Source: Spirochaetota bacterium
GTDB taxonomy: Bacteria > Spirochaetota > GWE2-31-10 > MWDO01
Direction: 5' to 3'
Assembly (NCBI GenBank): GCA_017998755.1
Contig: JAGOCL010000109.1
Location: 1 to 7,872, forward strand
DNA: 7,872 nt
This document shows, piece by piece, positions 1 through 6,571 of this stretch. Both the position numbers and the translations under genes were made by a program. Under the pieces are notes generated by a model. That model was not told the DNA's origin and did no database searches. It saw only the letters and a list, made by a program, of their open reading frames with translations. Position 1 is the stretch's first letter; every line of letters starts with the position of its first letter.

Positions 1-1366
1 GATCTCGGCGAACGCTCTCAACAATCCCGCCAAAACAATATTATTAAGCTATATTTTCGCTATTTTTTTTGGATCTTCTTTATTATCAATATCCGCGTCT
101 ACAGCCGATCGGTCTGTAATGAGTTTTATAGACGCCTTGTTTACTTCGACTTCGGCGATTTGCGTAACCGGATTGACCGTAGTAGATACGTCCGCCTATT
201 TTTCAAGATTCGGCCAGACCGTCGTATTGCTTTTAATCCAAATCGGCGGACTTGGGGTAATGATATTGTCGTATTTCTCCGCATTTTTAGTCGGGAAAAA
301 GAAATTATCTTTAGAAGATAAAATTACTATATCGTACCTTTTAAACGACGCCGAGGGCTCCTCTTTGTCAAAAAATATCCGAAAGATTATTTATATCTCT
401 CTATCTATCGAAGCGGTCGGCGCGGCGCTACTCTTGATATTCTTTATCTCAAAGATGGGATTTTCCTTTAATACGGTATTTTTTTCGATATTTCACTCTG
501 TATCGGCTTTTTGTAACGCAGGATTTGCCCTGTTTTCTGATAGCTTGGCAAGATATATCGGGTCGTTTTATTTCAATTTTACAATCGCTTCATTAATAAT
601 ACTCGGGGGTTTAAGTTTTAGCGTTATAATTAATGGCCGCGAGTTTTTGATCTATAAATTTAAGGTTAATATTTTAAAAAAGAATTCGCCGTTTGTTAGT
701 TTGTCTCCAAATACCGTTACAGTTCTTTTAATTACGTTTATTTTAATAATATCGGGAACTCTTCTTATATATTTTTTTGAACACAAATCAACGTTGCTAA
801 AACTTGATATTAAAACTCAATATTTGTCGTGTTTCTTTCAATCGATAACGTTAAGAACCGCCGGTTTCAACACGCTGGATTTTTCATCATTTACCGTTCC
901 GACGTATTTGATAATGATACTTTTTATGTTTATAGGAGGAGCATCGGGATCTACCGCGGGCGGAATAAAAGTTAATACCGTCGGAGTAATATTTTCATAC
1001 TTCGTATCTTTTTTTAAAGAATCGGATAAAGTAGTAATTTTTAATAAAATGATTTCTAAAGAGGTCGTATTAAAAAGTTTTATGATAATTCTTATATCTT
1101 TATTTGCCGTATTTATCTCAACGTTAATCTTAAGCGTAACTGAAAACTTCAAATTCATCCAAATTTTGTTTGAATCGGTATCTGCGTTCGGTACGGTCGG
1201 TTTATCGACCGGTATAACCCCAAATTTATCGTTTTTCGGTAAAATAGTAATAATTTTGTTAATGATTATCGGTAAAGTAGGGCCTCTGACCCTTCTTGCC
1301 GCGACGTCTCAAAAAGCCGAGAGAAATAACGTTGAATATCCGGAAACAAACATAAATATAACATAA
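1..1366 (+). CDS. ktrB: KtrB/TrkH-family potassium uptake channel subunit, 5'-truncated
   Basis: This is the membrane subunit of a Ktr-type potassium importer, which passes K+ through a single pore built from four M1-P-M2 repeats. The frame is open from base 2, so the ATG at 119 is internal and the true start lies left of the window. Counting from base 2, 454 residues are visible, close to the family's full length, so probably only about ten are missing. All four pore-loop filter segments are present with their glycine: VTGL (55-58), NAGF (172-175), TAGF (286-289) and TVGL (398-401). The hallmark GGASGSTAGGIK lies at 312-323 before the third repeat's inner helix. The short tail ends with the usual YPE motif. 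An oddity is GKVGP near residue 425, where KtrB proteins usually have GR(V/I)GP. ktrA follows 14 bases downstream, supporting Ktr rather than a stand-alone Trk. Family assignment is secure; ion selectivity is inferred. Confidence 0.95.
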   Translation, partial: ISANALNNPAKTILLSYIFAIFFGSSLLSISASTADRSVMSFIDALFTSTSAICVTGLTVVDTSAYFSRFGQTVVLLLIQIGGLGVMILSYFSAFLVGKKKLSLEDKITISYLLNDAEGSSLSKNIRKIIYISLSIEAVGAALLLIFFISKMGFSFNTVFFSIFHSVSAFCNAGFALFSDSLARYIGSFYFNFTIASLIILGGLSFSVIINGREFLIYKFKVNILKKNSPFVSLSPNTVTVLLITFILIISGTLLIYFFEHKSTLLKLDIKTQYLSCFFQSITLRTAGFNTLDFSSFTVPTYLIMILFMFIGGASGSTAGGIKVNTVGVIFSYFVSFFKESDKVVIFNKMISKEVVLKSFMIILISLFAVFISTLILSVTENFKFIQILFESVSAFGTVGLSTGITPNLSFFGKIVIILLMIIGKVGPLTLLAATSQKAERNNVEYPETNINIT

Positions 1367-1369
1367 ATC

Positions 1370-1374
1370 AGGAG
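1370..1374 (+). promoter_or_regulatory. Shine-Dalgarno site for ktrA
   Basis: AGGAG lies six bases before the GTG at 1381 and just after the ktrB stop at 1364-1366. It fixes a GTG start for ktrA. The glycine-rich nucleotide-binding loop then begins at residue 11, as is normal for the family. Confidence 0.8.
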
Positions 1375-1380
1375 CGTAAA

Positions 1381-2073
1381 GTGGTAAAAGAAAAAATTTT
1401 TGGAATATTCGGTCTGGGAGCGTTTGGTAATGAAATTTGCGAAGAGATGTCGAGAAAAGGCGCAAAAGTTATAGTATTTGAAAAAGAAAAAAAGCTTATT
1501 GATAAAATTAAAAATTCCGTAACTCAAGCGATAATAGTAGATACTACCGACGAAGACGCGTTGAAGAATTCTCCGATAGATAATATAGACGTCGCGGTTG
1601 TCGCGATAGGGACAAATATGCAGTCTAGTATTATAACTACGGCTCTTTTAAAAAAATACAACGTTCCTTATATTATAGCGCGGGCGACAACCGATATCCA
1701 TTCTCAGTTATTAACGCAGATCGGAGCTAACGAGGTAATTAATATCGAGATTGAAGAAGGCAGAAGGCTTGCCAACAAACTTATTTCGCCTAATATCTTA
1801 GAGCGTATTCCTATATCGAAGAATCAAACTTTTGCCGAAATTATGACCCCAAAATCTTTTGTAGGGAAATCTTTATTAAAACTGGAATTGCGAAATAAAT
1901 ATAACATTAACGTCGTTTCGATAAGAAAATTTAATATGACGATAGACGATTACGGTAATCCAAGAAAAGACGATTTGGTAGTTTTCCCAAAACCTCAAGA
2001 CGTTCTTGAAGATAACGATATTTTATATATCGTAGGTTCGGACGCCGATATTGAAGCGATAAAGGAGTTGTAA
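1381..2073 (+). CDS. ktrA: KtrA/TrkA-family RCK regulatory subunit
   Basis: This is the cytosolic gating subunit that forms a ring under KtrB and opens or closes the channel according to bound nucleotide (ATP/ADP or NAD(H) in characterised homologues). The 230 residues match a one-RCK KtrA protein. The Rossmann RCK_N domain (about 5-125) has the loop G11-L-G13-A-F-G16 and an acidic residue, E34, at the end of the second strand, the position that contacts ribose. The RCK_C domain (about 140-230) shows the usual VGKSL (161-165), an L-x-L-R-x-K-Y segment (168-174) and a final DILYIVG strand (213-219). RCK_C binds cyclic-di-AMP in some Firmicutes; Arg171 could be a contact, but this is not demonstrable from sequence alone. 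The start is GTG with a good ribosome site. It lies 14 bases after ktrB and 2 bases before the next gene, so the three genes are almost certainly co-transcribed. Confidence 0.95.
   Translation: MVKEKIFGIFGLGAFGNEICEEMSRKGAKVIVFEKEKKLIDKIKNSVTQAIIVDTTDEDALKNSPIDNIDVAVVAIGTNMQSSIITTALLKKYNVPYIIARATTDIHSQLLTQIGANEVINIEIEEGRRLANKLISPNILERIPISKNQTFAEIMTPKSFVGKSLLKLELRNKYNINVVSIRKFNMTIDDYGNPRKDDLVVFPKPQDVLEDNDILYIVGSDADIEAIKEL
2061..2067 (+). promoter_or_regulatory. Shine-Dalgarno site for the HAMP-PAS gene, inside the end of ktrA
   Basis: AAAGGAG lies in the last codons of ktrA, eight bases before the GTG at 2076. It selects this GTG as the start and implies translational coupling to ktrA. Confidence 0.8.
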
Positions 2074-2075
2074 TA

Positions 2076-2780
2076 GTGTATATTATAAAAAAACGGTATT
2101 TAAACTTTATTTTTGCATTTTTTTTACTGATATTATTTGGTATTGTAGCTTTTTCTTATATTATACTAAATTTCGTTGATTTTAATAACAAACTCCAAAT
2201 TAAACTATATAGCGAAAGGCTGATTTTTACCGGAATATTAGTTGCTATAATTATTATAGCTATCTATATTATTATGGCTTATAAAAATATAAAAGTTTTG
2301 AAAAATCTCGATAAATTAATCGAGCTGTCAAAATACGGTAATTACGAGTTTAAGAAAGAGCTAAGTAAGCTCGGAGCTCTCGGAGAGAGAATTCAAACTT
2401 TATTTAAGCAAACGACTTTTATGAGCGAGAAAAAATCCTTCAAGATAAGTTCTATGGCAAATTTAAATCATTATTTGCTTGAAAACATTGACTTAAATCT
2501 CATCGTTTGCGACGTAGAAGGGACGATCGTTAATTGCAGTCTTAGTTTTTATAAAAAATTTAAAACGGAAGCTTCCGAAGTTCTATATAGAAATATTAAT
2601 GATTTTAAAATCTTGAATTTTAAAGAAACCGTTTTTAACGTCGATAAAAGTAAACAGTCGATAATTTATAAAAAAGTTACCATGAAATTAGACGAAGCTG
2701 AATATAAGATCGACGTAACTTGCGCGCCGATATTAAACCTCAAAAACGACTTGTCAAACTTAGTTTTAATGATAGAATAA
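2076..2780 (+). CDS. Two-helix membrane protein with HAMP-like linker and PAS domain
   Basis: I do not recognise this as a named protein. Its 234 residues start at a GTG with a strong ribosome site, only 2 bases after the ktrA stop. Two hydrophobic helices (about 9-33 and 49-68) flank a short loop of roughly 15 residues, so almost nothing is exposed outside. A charged helical stretch (about 70-117) resembles a HAMP or signalling-helix linker, including a K-Y-G-N-Y turn and an L-G-A-L-G-E segment. Residues about 132-233 resemble a PAS domain, with the D-x-E-G-T-I-V-N-C core at 146-154 and a final hydrophobic strand, LVLMIE, as in PAC motifs. The protein ends there, with no kinase, cyclase or other output domain. 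Its place in a potassium-uptake operon suggests a sensor or partner of KtrAB, which is inference. The alternative is a remnant of a sensor kinase, but the bases downstream show no recognisable HisKA segment. Confidence 0.75.
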   Translation: MYIIKKRYLNFIFAFFLLILFGIVAFSYIILNFVDFNNKLQIKLYSERLIFTGILVAIIIIAIYIIMAYKNIKVLKNLDKLIELSKYGNYEFKKELSKLGALGERIQTLFKQTTFMSEKKSFKISSMANLNHYLLENIDLNLIVCDVEGTIVNCSLSFYKKFKTEASEVLYRNINDFKILNFKETVFNVDKSKQSIIYKKVTMKLDEAEYKIDVTCAPILNLKNDLSNLVLMIE

Positions 2781-2823
2781 AATAATCTGCTGAGATTCAT
2801 TTGGAAATAAGACCGTAAAAATT

Positions 2824-2861
2824 AAAACGGCCGCCGACATAATCGACGGACGTTTTTTTTT
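2824..2861. terminator. Hairpin terminator that can act in both directions
   Basis: Arms 2824-2837 and 2843-2856 form a stem of up to 14 positions around the loop CATAA. Read on the plus strand, it closes the ktrBA operon and is followed by nine T (2853-2861), although two internal positions are G-A and C-A mismatches. Read on the minus strand, one of these becomes a G-U wobble and the other a U-C mismatch, and the arm is followed by a T-rich stretch just below 2828, so it can also stop the tRNA transcript. The plus-strand T-run ends exactly at the tRNA's discriminator base. Confidence 0.75.
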
Positions 2862-2933
2862 GACCCGGAGACGAATCGAACGTCCGACCAAAAGTTTAGG
2901 AAACTTCTACTCTATCCGCTGAGCTACCGGGCC
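2861..2933 (-). tRNA. tRNA-Arg (anticodon CCT)
   Basis: The minus strand folds into a complete cloverleaf of 73 bases. The acceptor stem GGCCCGG pairs with CCGGGTC (one G-U), with discriminator A at 2861. The D stem is GCTC/GAGT. The anticodon stem GAAGT/ACTTT encloses the loop TTCCTAA, giving anticodon CCT, which reads the arginine codon AGG. The T arm GGACG/CGTCT has the loop TTCGATT. The 3' CCA is not encoded, so it must be added enzymatically. It stands alone between two plus-strand transcription units, with its own promoter and terminator. Confidence 0.95.
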
Positions 2934-2943
2934 TATTGAAGAT

Positions 2944-2972
2944 ATTATACAAAATATTTCTAAAAAATTCAA
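2944..2972 (-). promoter_or_regulatory. Sigma-70-type promoter of tRNA-Arg
   Basis: On the minus strand, TTGAAT (2967-2972) and a perfect TATAAT (2944-2949) are separated by exactly 17 bases. The mature tRNA begins 10 bases after the -10 box, so the 5' leader would be only a few bases long. The near-consensus match suits a strongly expressed tRNA. Confidence 0.8.
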
Positions 2973-2998
2973 GATTTATTAATTTTGATTTGAAAATA

Positions 2999-3050
2999 CG
3001 CGCTGTCGCTAATGGCGACTTGGGGGGTCCCGCGCAAAAAAAAATCCCGC
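2999..3050. other. GC-rich structured intergenic island
   Basis: A GC-rich block stands out in a very AT-rich spacer. It holds a clean hairpin, GTCGC (3005-3009) with GCGAC (3015-3019) around TAATG. An outer GCGC/GCGC pairing (3000-3003 with 3032-3035) is possible. It also has a run of six G (3022-3027), nine A (3036-3044) and two copies of TCCCGC (3028-3033 and 3045-3050). No protein-like reading frame explains it. It may be a dispersed repeat, a small RNA or a leader element of the downstream gene; the sequence alone does not decide. The rest of the spacer 2973-3156 shows only a weak promoter candidate. Confidence 0.45.
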
Positions 3051-3073
3051 TACTTTTATTTTATATTTACTAT

Positions 3074-3103
3074 TATAGAGAAATATGTTACTTTATTTAT
3101 AAT
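3074..3103 (+). promoter_or_regulatory. Weak promoter candidate for the serine hydrolase lipoprotein gene
   Basis: A perfect TATAAT lies at 3098-3103, about 54 bases before the TTG start at 3157. The -35 position is poor (TATAGA at 3074-3079, 18-base spacing). In such AT-rich DNA a TATAAT occurs readily by chance, so this is only a candidate. Confidence 0.35.
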
Positions 3104-3144
3104 ATTGTTAAAACAAGCTATCATAACTATCAAGAATATAAAAT

Positions 3145-3149
3145 AAAGG
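3145..3149 (+). promoter_or_regulatory. Shine-Dalgarno site deciding a TTG start
   Basis: AAAGG lies seven bases before the TTG at 3157. No in-frame ATG follows until codon 90, well past the signal peptide, so this site and TTG are the best reading of the start. Confidence 0.6.
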
Positions 3150-3156
3150 TTCCGAT

Positions 3157-4497
3157 TTGGTAATAAACAGATTTTTAATATTAACGACCTCGATAATCGT
3201 AACTCTGACGCTAATAAACAACTGCCAGTCTTATAAAATTAAAAAAGAACCTGAAAAACATATAGCGTCGAAAGAACTAGGCGATTATCTCGATAAACAG
3301 GCCAAAAACGCCGGTTTTAACGGAATAGCCGCAATATATGTCGGTCAAACGCCGGCGTATGTAAGCTCCTATTTAAACGACGATCCTTCGCGGGATTATA
3401 CCGTTTCGGAATCTTCAAGATTTATGATAGGTTCGGTAACGAAACAGTTTACCGCCGCGTCGATAATGCTTCTTGCAGAGAGAAAGTCGTTAGCCGTCGA
3501 CGATACTATAGACAAATATTTCCCGGATTTCCCTTACGGTAATATGATACGGATAAAAAATTTATTAAATCATACGTCGGGTTTACAAAGAGATCCTTTT
3601 TACGACTATATGATTGAGCAGATAGATAAAGACGATTTTGACAAATTTATAACCAAACGCGTTTCAAATAAAAATGAATTAAGATTTATTACCAACAGTT
3701 ATTACTACAACCCGACGTTAGAAAAATACATTATAAAAAAAACAGTCTCTTTTAACAACCGTATGAAAATACTAAACATTATTTTTCTTACTTGTTACAT
3801 ATCCGAAACGTTGGATTACGACGTCGACTCCATGTTGAAAGAAGCTATCGCAAGAGATAAAATAAAGGTCTTATTTTATCCGGGAGTTCGTTATAGTTAT
3901 AGTAATTTTGGTTATATCATATTGTCTTCAATAATTGAAAAAGCCGGAGGTATGAAATATAACGATTTTATCAAGGAAAATATTTTTGATCCCCTCGGCA
4001 TGGTAAATTCCGGTTTTGGATACGATAAGAATTCCAGCGATTTACTAATAGAGGGCTATACCGATTACGATAAAAAACTTCCTCAAAAAATAGATATGTC
4101 TTTTTGGCCGGGCGGGGCGGGAAGCGCGTATTCTTCGGCGTCGGATATTAATAAATGGCTCTCTTCTTTTACCGACAACTCGATACTCTCGAAAGAAAGC
4201 GTCGATACGCTTTTTAACAGTTTTGTAGAAACCGGATATAACCGCTATGGTTACGGATTTATGATTAACGATTACGATATCGACAGTATACGGATATCGT
4301 CTGTCAATCATAACGGGTGTATGTTTAGTTTTAATTCCAGCGTCCATTTTCTGCCGGATTTTGATATAAAAATTATTTTACTAAGCTCTAAACAAAATTA
4401 TAATTATCTCCAGGAAAAATGGATCAAAGATATTTATTCGATTATTATTAAAAACGATATAGAAATTAAAAATTATTTTGCAAAAAATAATTTGTGA
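3157..4497 (+). CDS. Predicted lipoprotein, serine hydrolase of the beta-lactamase/DD-peptidase family
   Basis: A 446-residue exported serine hydrolase. The N-terminus has a short basic start, a hydrophobic stretch (about 6-20) and Cys23 preceded by L-I-N-N, a loose spirochaete-type lipobox, so the protein is probably lipid-anchored. Catalytic motifs of the class C beta-lactamase-like fold are present in order: S93-V-T-K96 (nucleophile and base), Y248-S-N250, and H385-N-G387 in place of the KTG triad, as usual in the esterase/DD-peptidase branch. The conserved L-N-H-T-S-G (137-142) is also present. Between HTSG and YSN lie over 100 residues, where family members usually have about half that; the extra segment (about 150-222) is poor in recognisable motifs. 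Substrate is unknown: peptidoglycan peptides, esters or D-amino acid peptides are all possible, and resistance to beta-lactams cannot be inferred. The start is TTG. It appears monocistronic, followed by a 68-base gap. Confidence 0.85.
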   Translation: MVINRFLILTTSIIVTLTLINNCQSYKIKKEPEKHIASKELGDYLDKQAKNAGFNGIAAIYVGQTPAYVSSYLNDDPSRDYTVSESSRFMIGSVTKQFTAASIMLLAERKSLAVDDTIDKYFPDFPYGNMIRIKNLLNHTSGLQRDPFYDYMIEQIDKDDFDKFITKRVSNKNELRFITNSYYYNPTLEKYIIKKTVSFNNRMKILNIIFLTCYISETLDYDVDSMLKEAIARDKIKVLFYPGVRYSYSNFGYIILSSIIEKAGGMKYNDFIKENIFDPLGMVNSGFGYDKNSSDLLIEGYTDYDKKLPQKIDMSFWPGGAGSAYSSASDINKWLSSFTDNSILSKESVDTLFNSFVETGYNRYGYGFMINDYDIDSIRISSVNHNGCMFSFNSSVHFLPDFDIKIILLSSKQNYNYLQEKWIKDIYSIIIKNDIEIKNYFAKNNL

Positions 4498-4520
4498 AAA
4501 TAAAATTTTATTATTTTAAT
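4492..4520 (+). promoter_or_regulatory. Candidate promoter of the DHH-nadR unit
   Basis: TTGTGA (4492-4497) and TTTAAT (4515-4520) are spaced by 17 bases, matching the sigma-70 consensus at four and five of six positions. The -35 overlaps the stop of the preceding gene. A second possible -10, TACAAT, lies at 4530-4535 but has a poor -35. The region is very AT-rich, so chance matches are likely. Confidence 0.4.
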
Positions 4521-4565
4521 ATAAAGTAGTACAATCAAAATTCAATTTTAATTACGGAGACTTCT

Positions 4566-5537
4566 ATGAAAGACTTAATGACTCTTATAAACAATCTCAG
4601 GAAATCGGATACGGTATATATTCAGACGCACAATTTCCCGGACCACGACGCGGTCGCTTCTGCGTTTGCCCTTCAATATCTTCTAAGGAAATACAACATC
4701 AAAACTTCCATCGTTTACGAGGGGGATATCCAAAGAGATTCGTTAAGGTTGATGATCGAAGGCCTTCATATAGACATAAAGCATACGAGCGCTTACGAGC
4801 TAAAAGAAAGCGATAAAATTATTATAGTCGACGGTTGCAAGGGAAATAAAAACGTAACCGACTTAATCGGCGAAGAAGTCGCCGTTATAGACCATCATGA
4901 AGTTAAGGTTACCGAAGACGTCGCCTATGTGGATATTCGTCCTCAATACGGAGCTTGTTCAACCGTAATTTTTTCTTATTACATTCTTTTAAAACAGGAT
5001 ATGCCTAAAGATGTGGCGACCGCTTTACTTATCGGTTTGAATATGGATACGGCGTTGTTAACCAGAGGAGTCAGCGAGGAAGATATAGGGGCGTATTCCT
5101 ACCTATATTCATACGCTAACGCCAAGATGGTCAATTCTATTCTTAGAAATTACATTCAACAAAAAGATCTGAGGTTTTATAAAGAGGCGATAGACAATTT
5201 AAAAATTTTCGATAAAGTCGGTTTTTGTTATTTTCCGGAAGGGTGCAACCAAAATTTGTTAGGAATTATCGGCGATTTCTTTCTTTCTTTAAGAGAGATA
5301 GATTTCATGGTTTTAGCGGCTAATAACGAAAACAGTATCAACCTATCGGTTCGCTCCGAACGAGACGATTGGAATGCAACGAGAGTTATTCAGAAAGTTT
5401 TAGTCGGTATTGGTTTTGGCGGCGGTCATAACGATATGGCCGGCGGTATTATTAAAAATCAAGAAAATTTTGACTTTGAGGCGATTATTAAGCGATTTCT
5501 CGACGCGCTGGGCGTCGACGCCTCCCAAGTTTATTGA
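4566..5537 (+). CDS. DHH/DHHA1-family phosphoesterase (NrnA/DhhP-like)
   Basis: A 323-residue cytosolic phosphoesterase with both DHH-family domains and a complete metal centre. The DHH domain (about 1-190) shows H22-N-F-P-D26-H-D28 (first metal motif), D89 in I-V-D-G, the signature D109-H-H111, and D161 in L-N-M-D. The DHHA1 domain (about 200-320) has the substrate-binding S-V-R-S (261-264) and G-G-G-H (285-288). Characterised members of this two-domain group degrade nanoRNAs, dephosphorylate pAp, or hydrolyse cyclic-di-AMP or pApA; motifs alone do not separate these. The first motif reads DHD, where DPD is commoner. The start is ATG with GGAG (4556-4559) six bases upstream. nadR follows 15 bases after the stop, so the two probably form one operon. 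Shared logic could be nucleotide turnover and salvage, which is inference. Confidence 0.9.
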   Translation: MKDLMTLINNLRKSDTVYIQTHNFPDHDAVASAFALQYLLRKYNIKTSIVYEGDIQRDSLRLMIEGLHIDIKHTSAYELKESDKIIIVDGCKGNKNVTDLIGEEVAVIDHHEVKVTEDVAYVDIRPQYGACSTVIFSYYILLKQDMPKDVATALLIGLNMDTALLTRGVSEEDIGAYSYLYSYANAKMVNSILRNYIQQKDLRFYKEAIDNLKIFDKVGFCYFPEGCNQNLLGIIGDFFLSLREIDFMVLAANNENSINLSVRSERDDWNATRVIQKVLVGIGFGGGHNDMAGGIIKNQENFDFEAIIKRFLDALGVDASQVY

Positions 5538-5552
5538 TAGCGGCCAAATCCA

Positions 5553-6521
5553 ATGAAACGCGGTCTTGTTATAGGTAAATTCTTACCGCTACACAATGGG
5601 CATATATCTCTAATTAATTTCGCTAAAGAGAGATGCGACGAACTGGTTGTATTCGCGCATAAGGGAGCCGAAGATTGCATAGACGTTACGGTAAGACTCG
5701 GATGGTTATACAAGGTATTTGGGGGCGATAAATCTATAACAATAGAAACCAACGATTCGCTACTTCCGGAATCAAGCGTCCCTTCTAAAGACATTTCAAA
5801 AGTTTGGGCGGATTATTTGATAAAAAGGTTCCCGGACGTAAACGTTTTGTTTTCTTCTGAAAAATACGGGGAGTATGTATCGGGATACATGGAGATAGAA
5901 AACATAGTTTACGACATAGATAGAAACATAGCGCCAATTTCGGCTTCTGCGATAAGAAAAAATCCGTATGAAAATTGGTTTTTTTTACCGGACGTAGTTA
6001 AACCTTATTATTTCAAAAAAGTTTGCGTCTACGGACCGGAGAGCGCCGGCAAAACTACGCTTACAAAGAAACTCGCCGATTGGTATCATACGGACTTTGT
6101 TCCGGAAATGGCGGTCGTTTATCTTGGAGAGAGACATGTGGTTTACGAGGACATAGAGAAGATCTACGTCTTACAGGCCGAAGAAGTTTTGAAAAAGTCA
6201 AGGACGACCGAAAAAATCCTTTTTTGCGATACAGATTTATTTACTACAAAGATATATTCCGAACATTATTTTGGTAAATATCCAAAAATACCTAAATGGG
6301 TTGAAGCGACTCACAATTACGATCATTACTTATTTTGCGATATAGACGTTCCTTGGGTCCCTCACGTTCAACGCGATAGCCAAAATTTTAGAGAAGTTCA
6401 CCGACGACAGTTTATGAAAGAATTGACCGACAGGAATATTGATTTTACGTTGATAACGGGCGATTGGGATAACCGGTTCCAAACTGCCGTCGGCGCGGTA
6501 AAGTATAAATTTGGCATATAA
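5553..6521 (+). CDS. nadR: NadR-like NMN adenylyltransferase / ribosylnicotinamide kinase
   Basis: A 322-residue two-domain enzyme for NAD salvage. The N-terminal nucleotidyltransferase domain (about 1-145) has G-K-F-L-P-L-H14-N-G-H17, the HxGH active site, and I-S-A-S-A-I-R (129-135), the second ATP-binding motif. It would join NMN and ATP to NAD. The C-terminal P-loop kinase domain (about 155-322) has Walker A G161-P-E-S-A-G-K-T168, the C-D-T-D (225-228) segment and a W-V-P...R-D-S region (268-276) that resembles the lid. It would phosphorylate nicotinamide riboside to NMN. The helix-turn-helix repressor domain of enterobacterial NadR is absent, so it is an enzyme, not a transcription regulator. 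Where homologues usually carry E-Y-A-R or Y-G-R-E after the P-loop, this one has E-M-A-V (185-188). The ATG has no clear ribosome site, so translation probably relies on coupling to the gene before it. No pnuC-type riboside transporter is in the window. Confidence 0.9.
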   Translation: MKRGLVIGKFLPLHNGHISLINFAKERCDELVVFAHKGAEDCIDVTVRLGWLYKVFGGDKSITIETNDSLLPESSVPSKDISKVWADYLIKRFPDVNVLFSSEKYGEYVSGYMEIENIVYDIDRNIAPISASAIRKNPYENWFFLPDVVKPYYFKKVCVYGPESAGKTTLTKKLADWYHTDFVPEMAVVYLGERHVVYEDIEKIYVLQAEEVLKKSRTTEKILFCDTDLFTTKIYSEHYFGKYPKIPKWVEATHNYDHYLFCDIDVPWVPHVQRDSQNFREVHRRQFMKELTDRNIDFTLITGDWDNRFQTAVGAVKYKFGI

Positions 6522-6568
6522 ATTCTTTTCATAACAATATTTCCGGCCATTTTCATTTGTAAAGAATT
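6521..6568. repeat. Perfect 8-bp inverted repeat before the xpb promoter
   Basis: AATTCTTT (6521-6528) and AAAGAATT (6561-6568) are exact inverted copies 32 bases apart, and the right copy ends three bases before the -35 box of the next gene. It could be an operator or a weak stem, but a chance match in AT-rich DNA is plausible. I see no canonical terminator between nadR and the helicase gene. Confidence 0.3.
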
Positions 6569-6571
6569 ATC

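Noticed and set aside
119..121. ATG as the start of ktrB
   Set aside because: The frame is open to base 2 and the residues encoded before it match the first membrane helix of KtrB, so the start is outside the window.
838..1158. Minus-strand reading frame of 106 codons inside ktrB
   Set aside because: It lies opposite highly conserved ktrB filter and membrane segments; no ribosome site or family match.
2776..2823. Kinase remnant after the PAS domain
   Set aside because: The bases after the stop code for nothing like a HisKA segment in any frame, so a frameshifted sensor kinase is not supported.
2936..3163. 75-codon plus-strand reading frame
   Set aside because: It starts at a TTG with no ribosome site, overlaps the tRNA promoter and the structured GC-rich island, has low-complexity composition and matches no family I know.
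4045..4347. Minus-strand reading frame of 100 codons inside the serine hydrolase gene
   Set aside because: It is a shadow of the conserved coding strand, with arginine-rich low-complexity sequence.
6023..6277. Plus-strand frame of 84 codons within nadR
   Set aside because: It is out of frame with the conserved P-loop kinase domain and has no recognisable domain.
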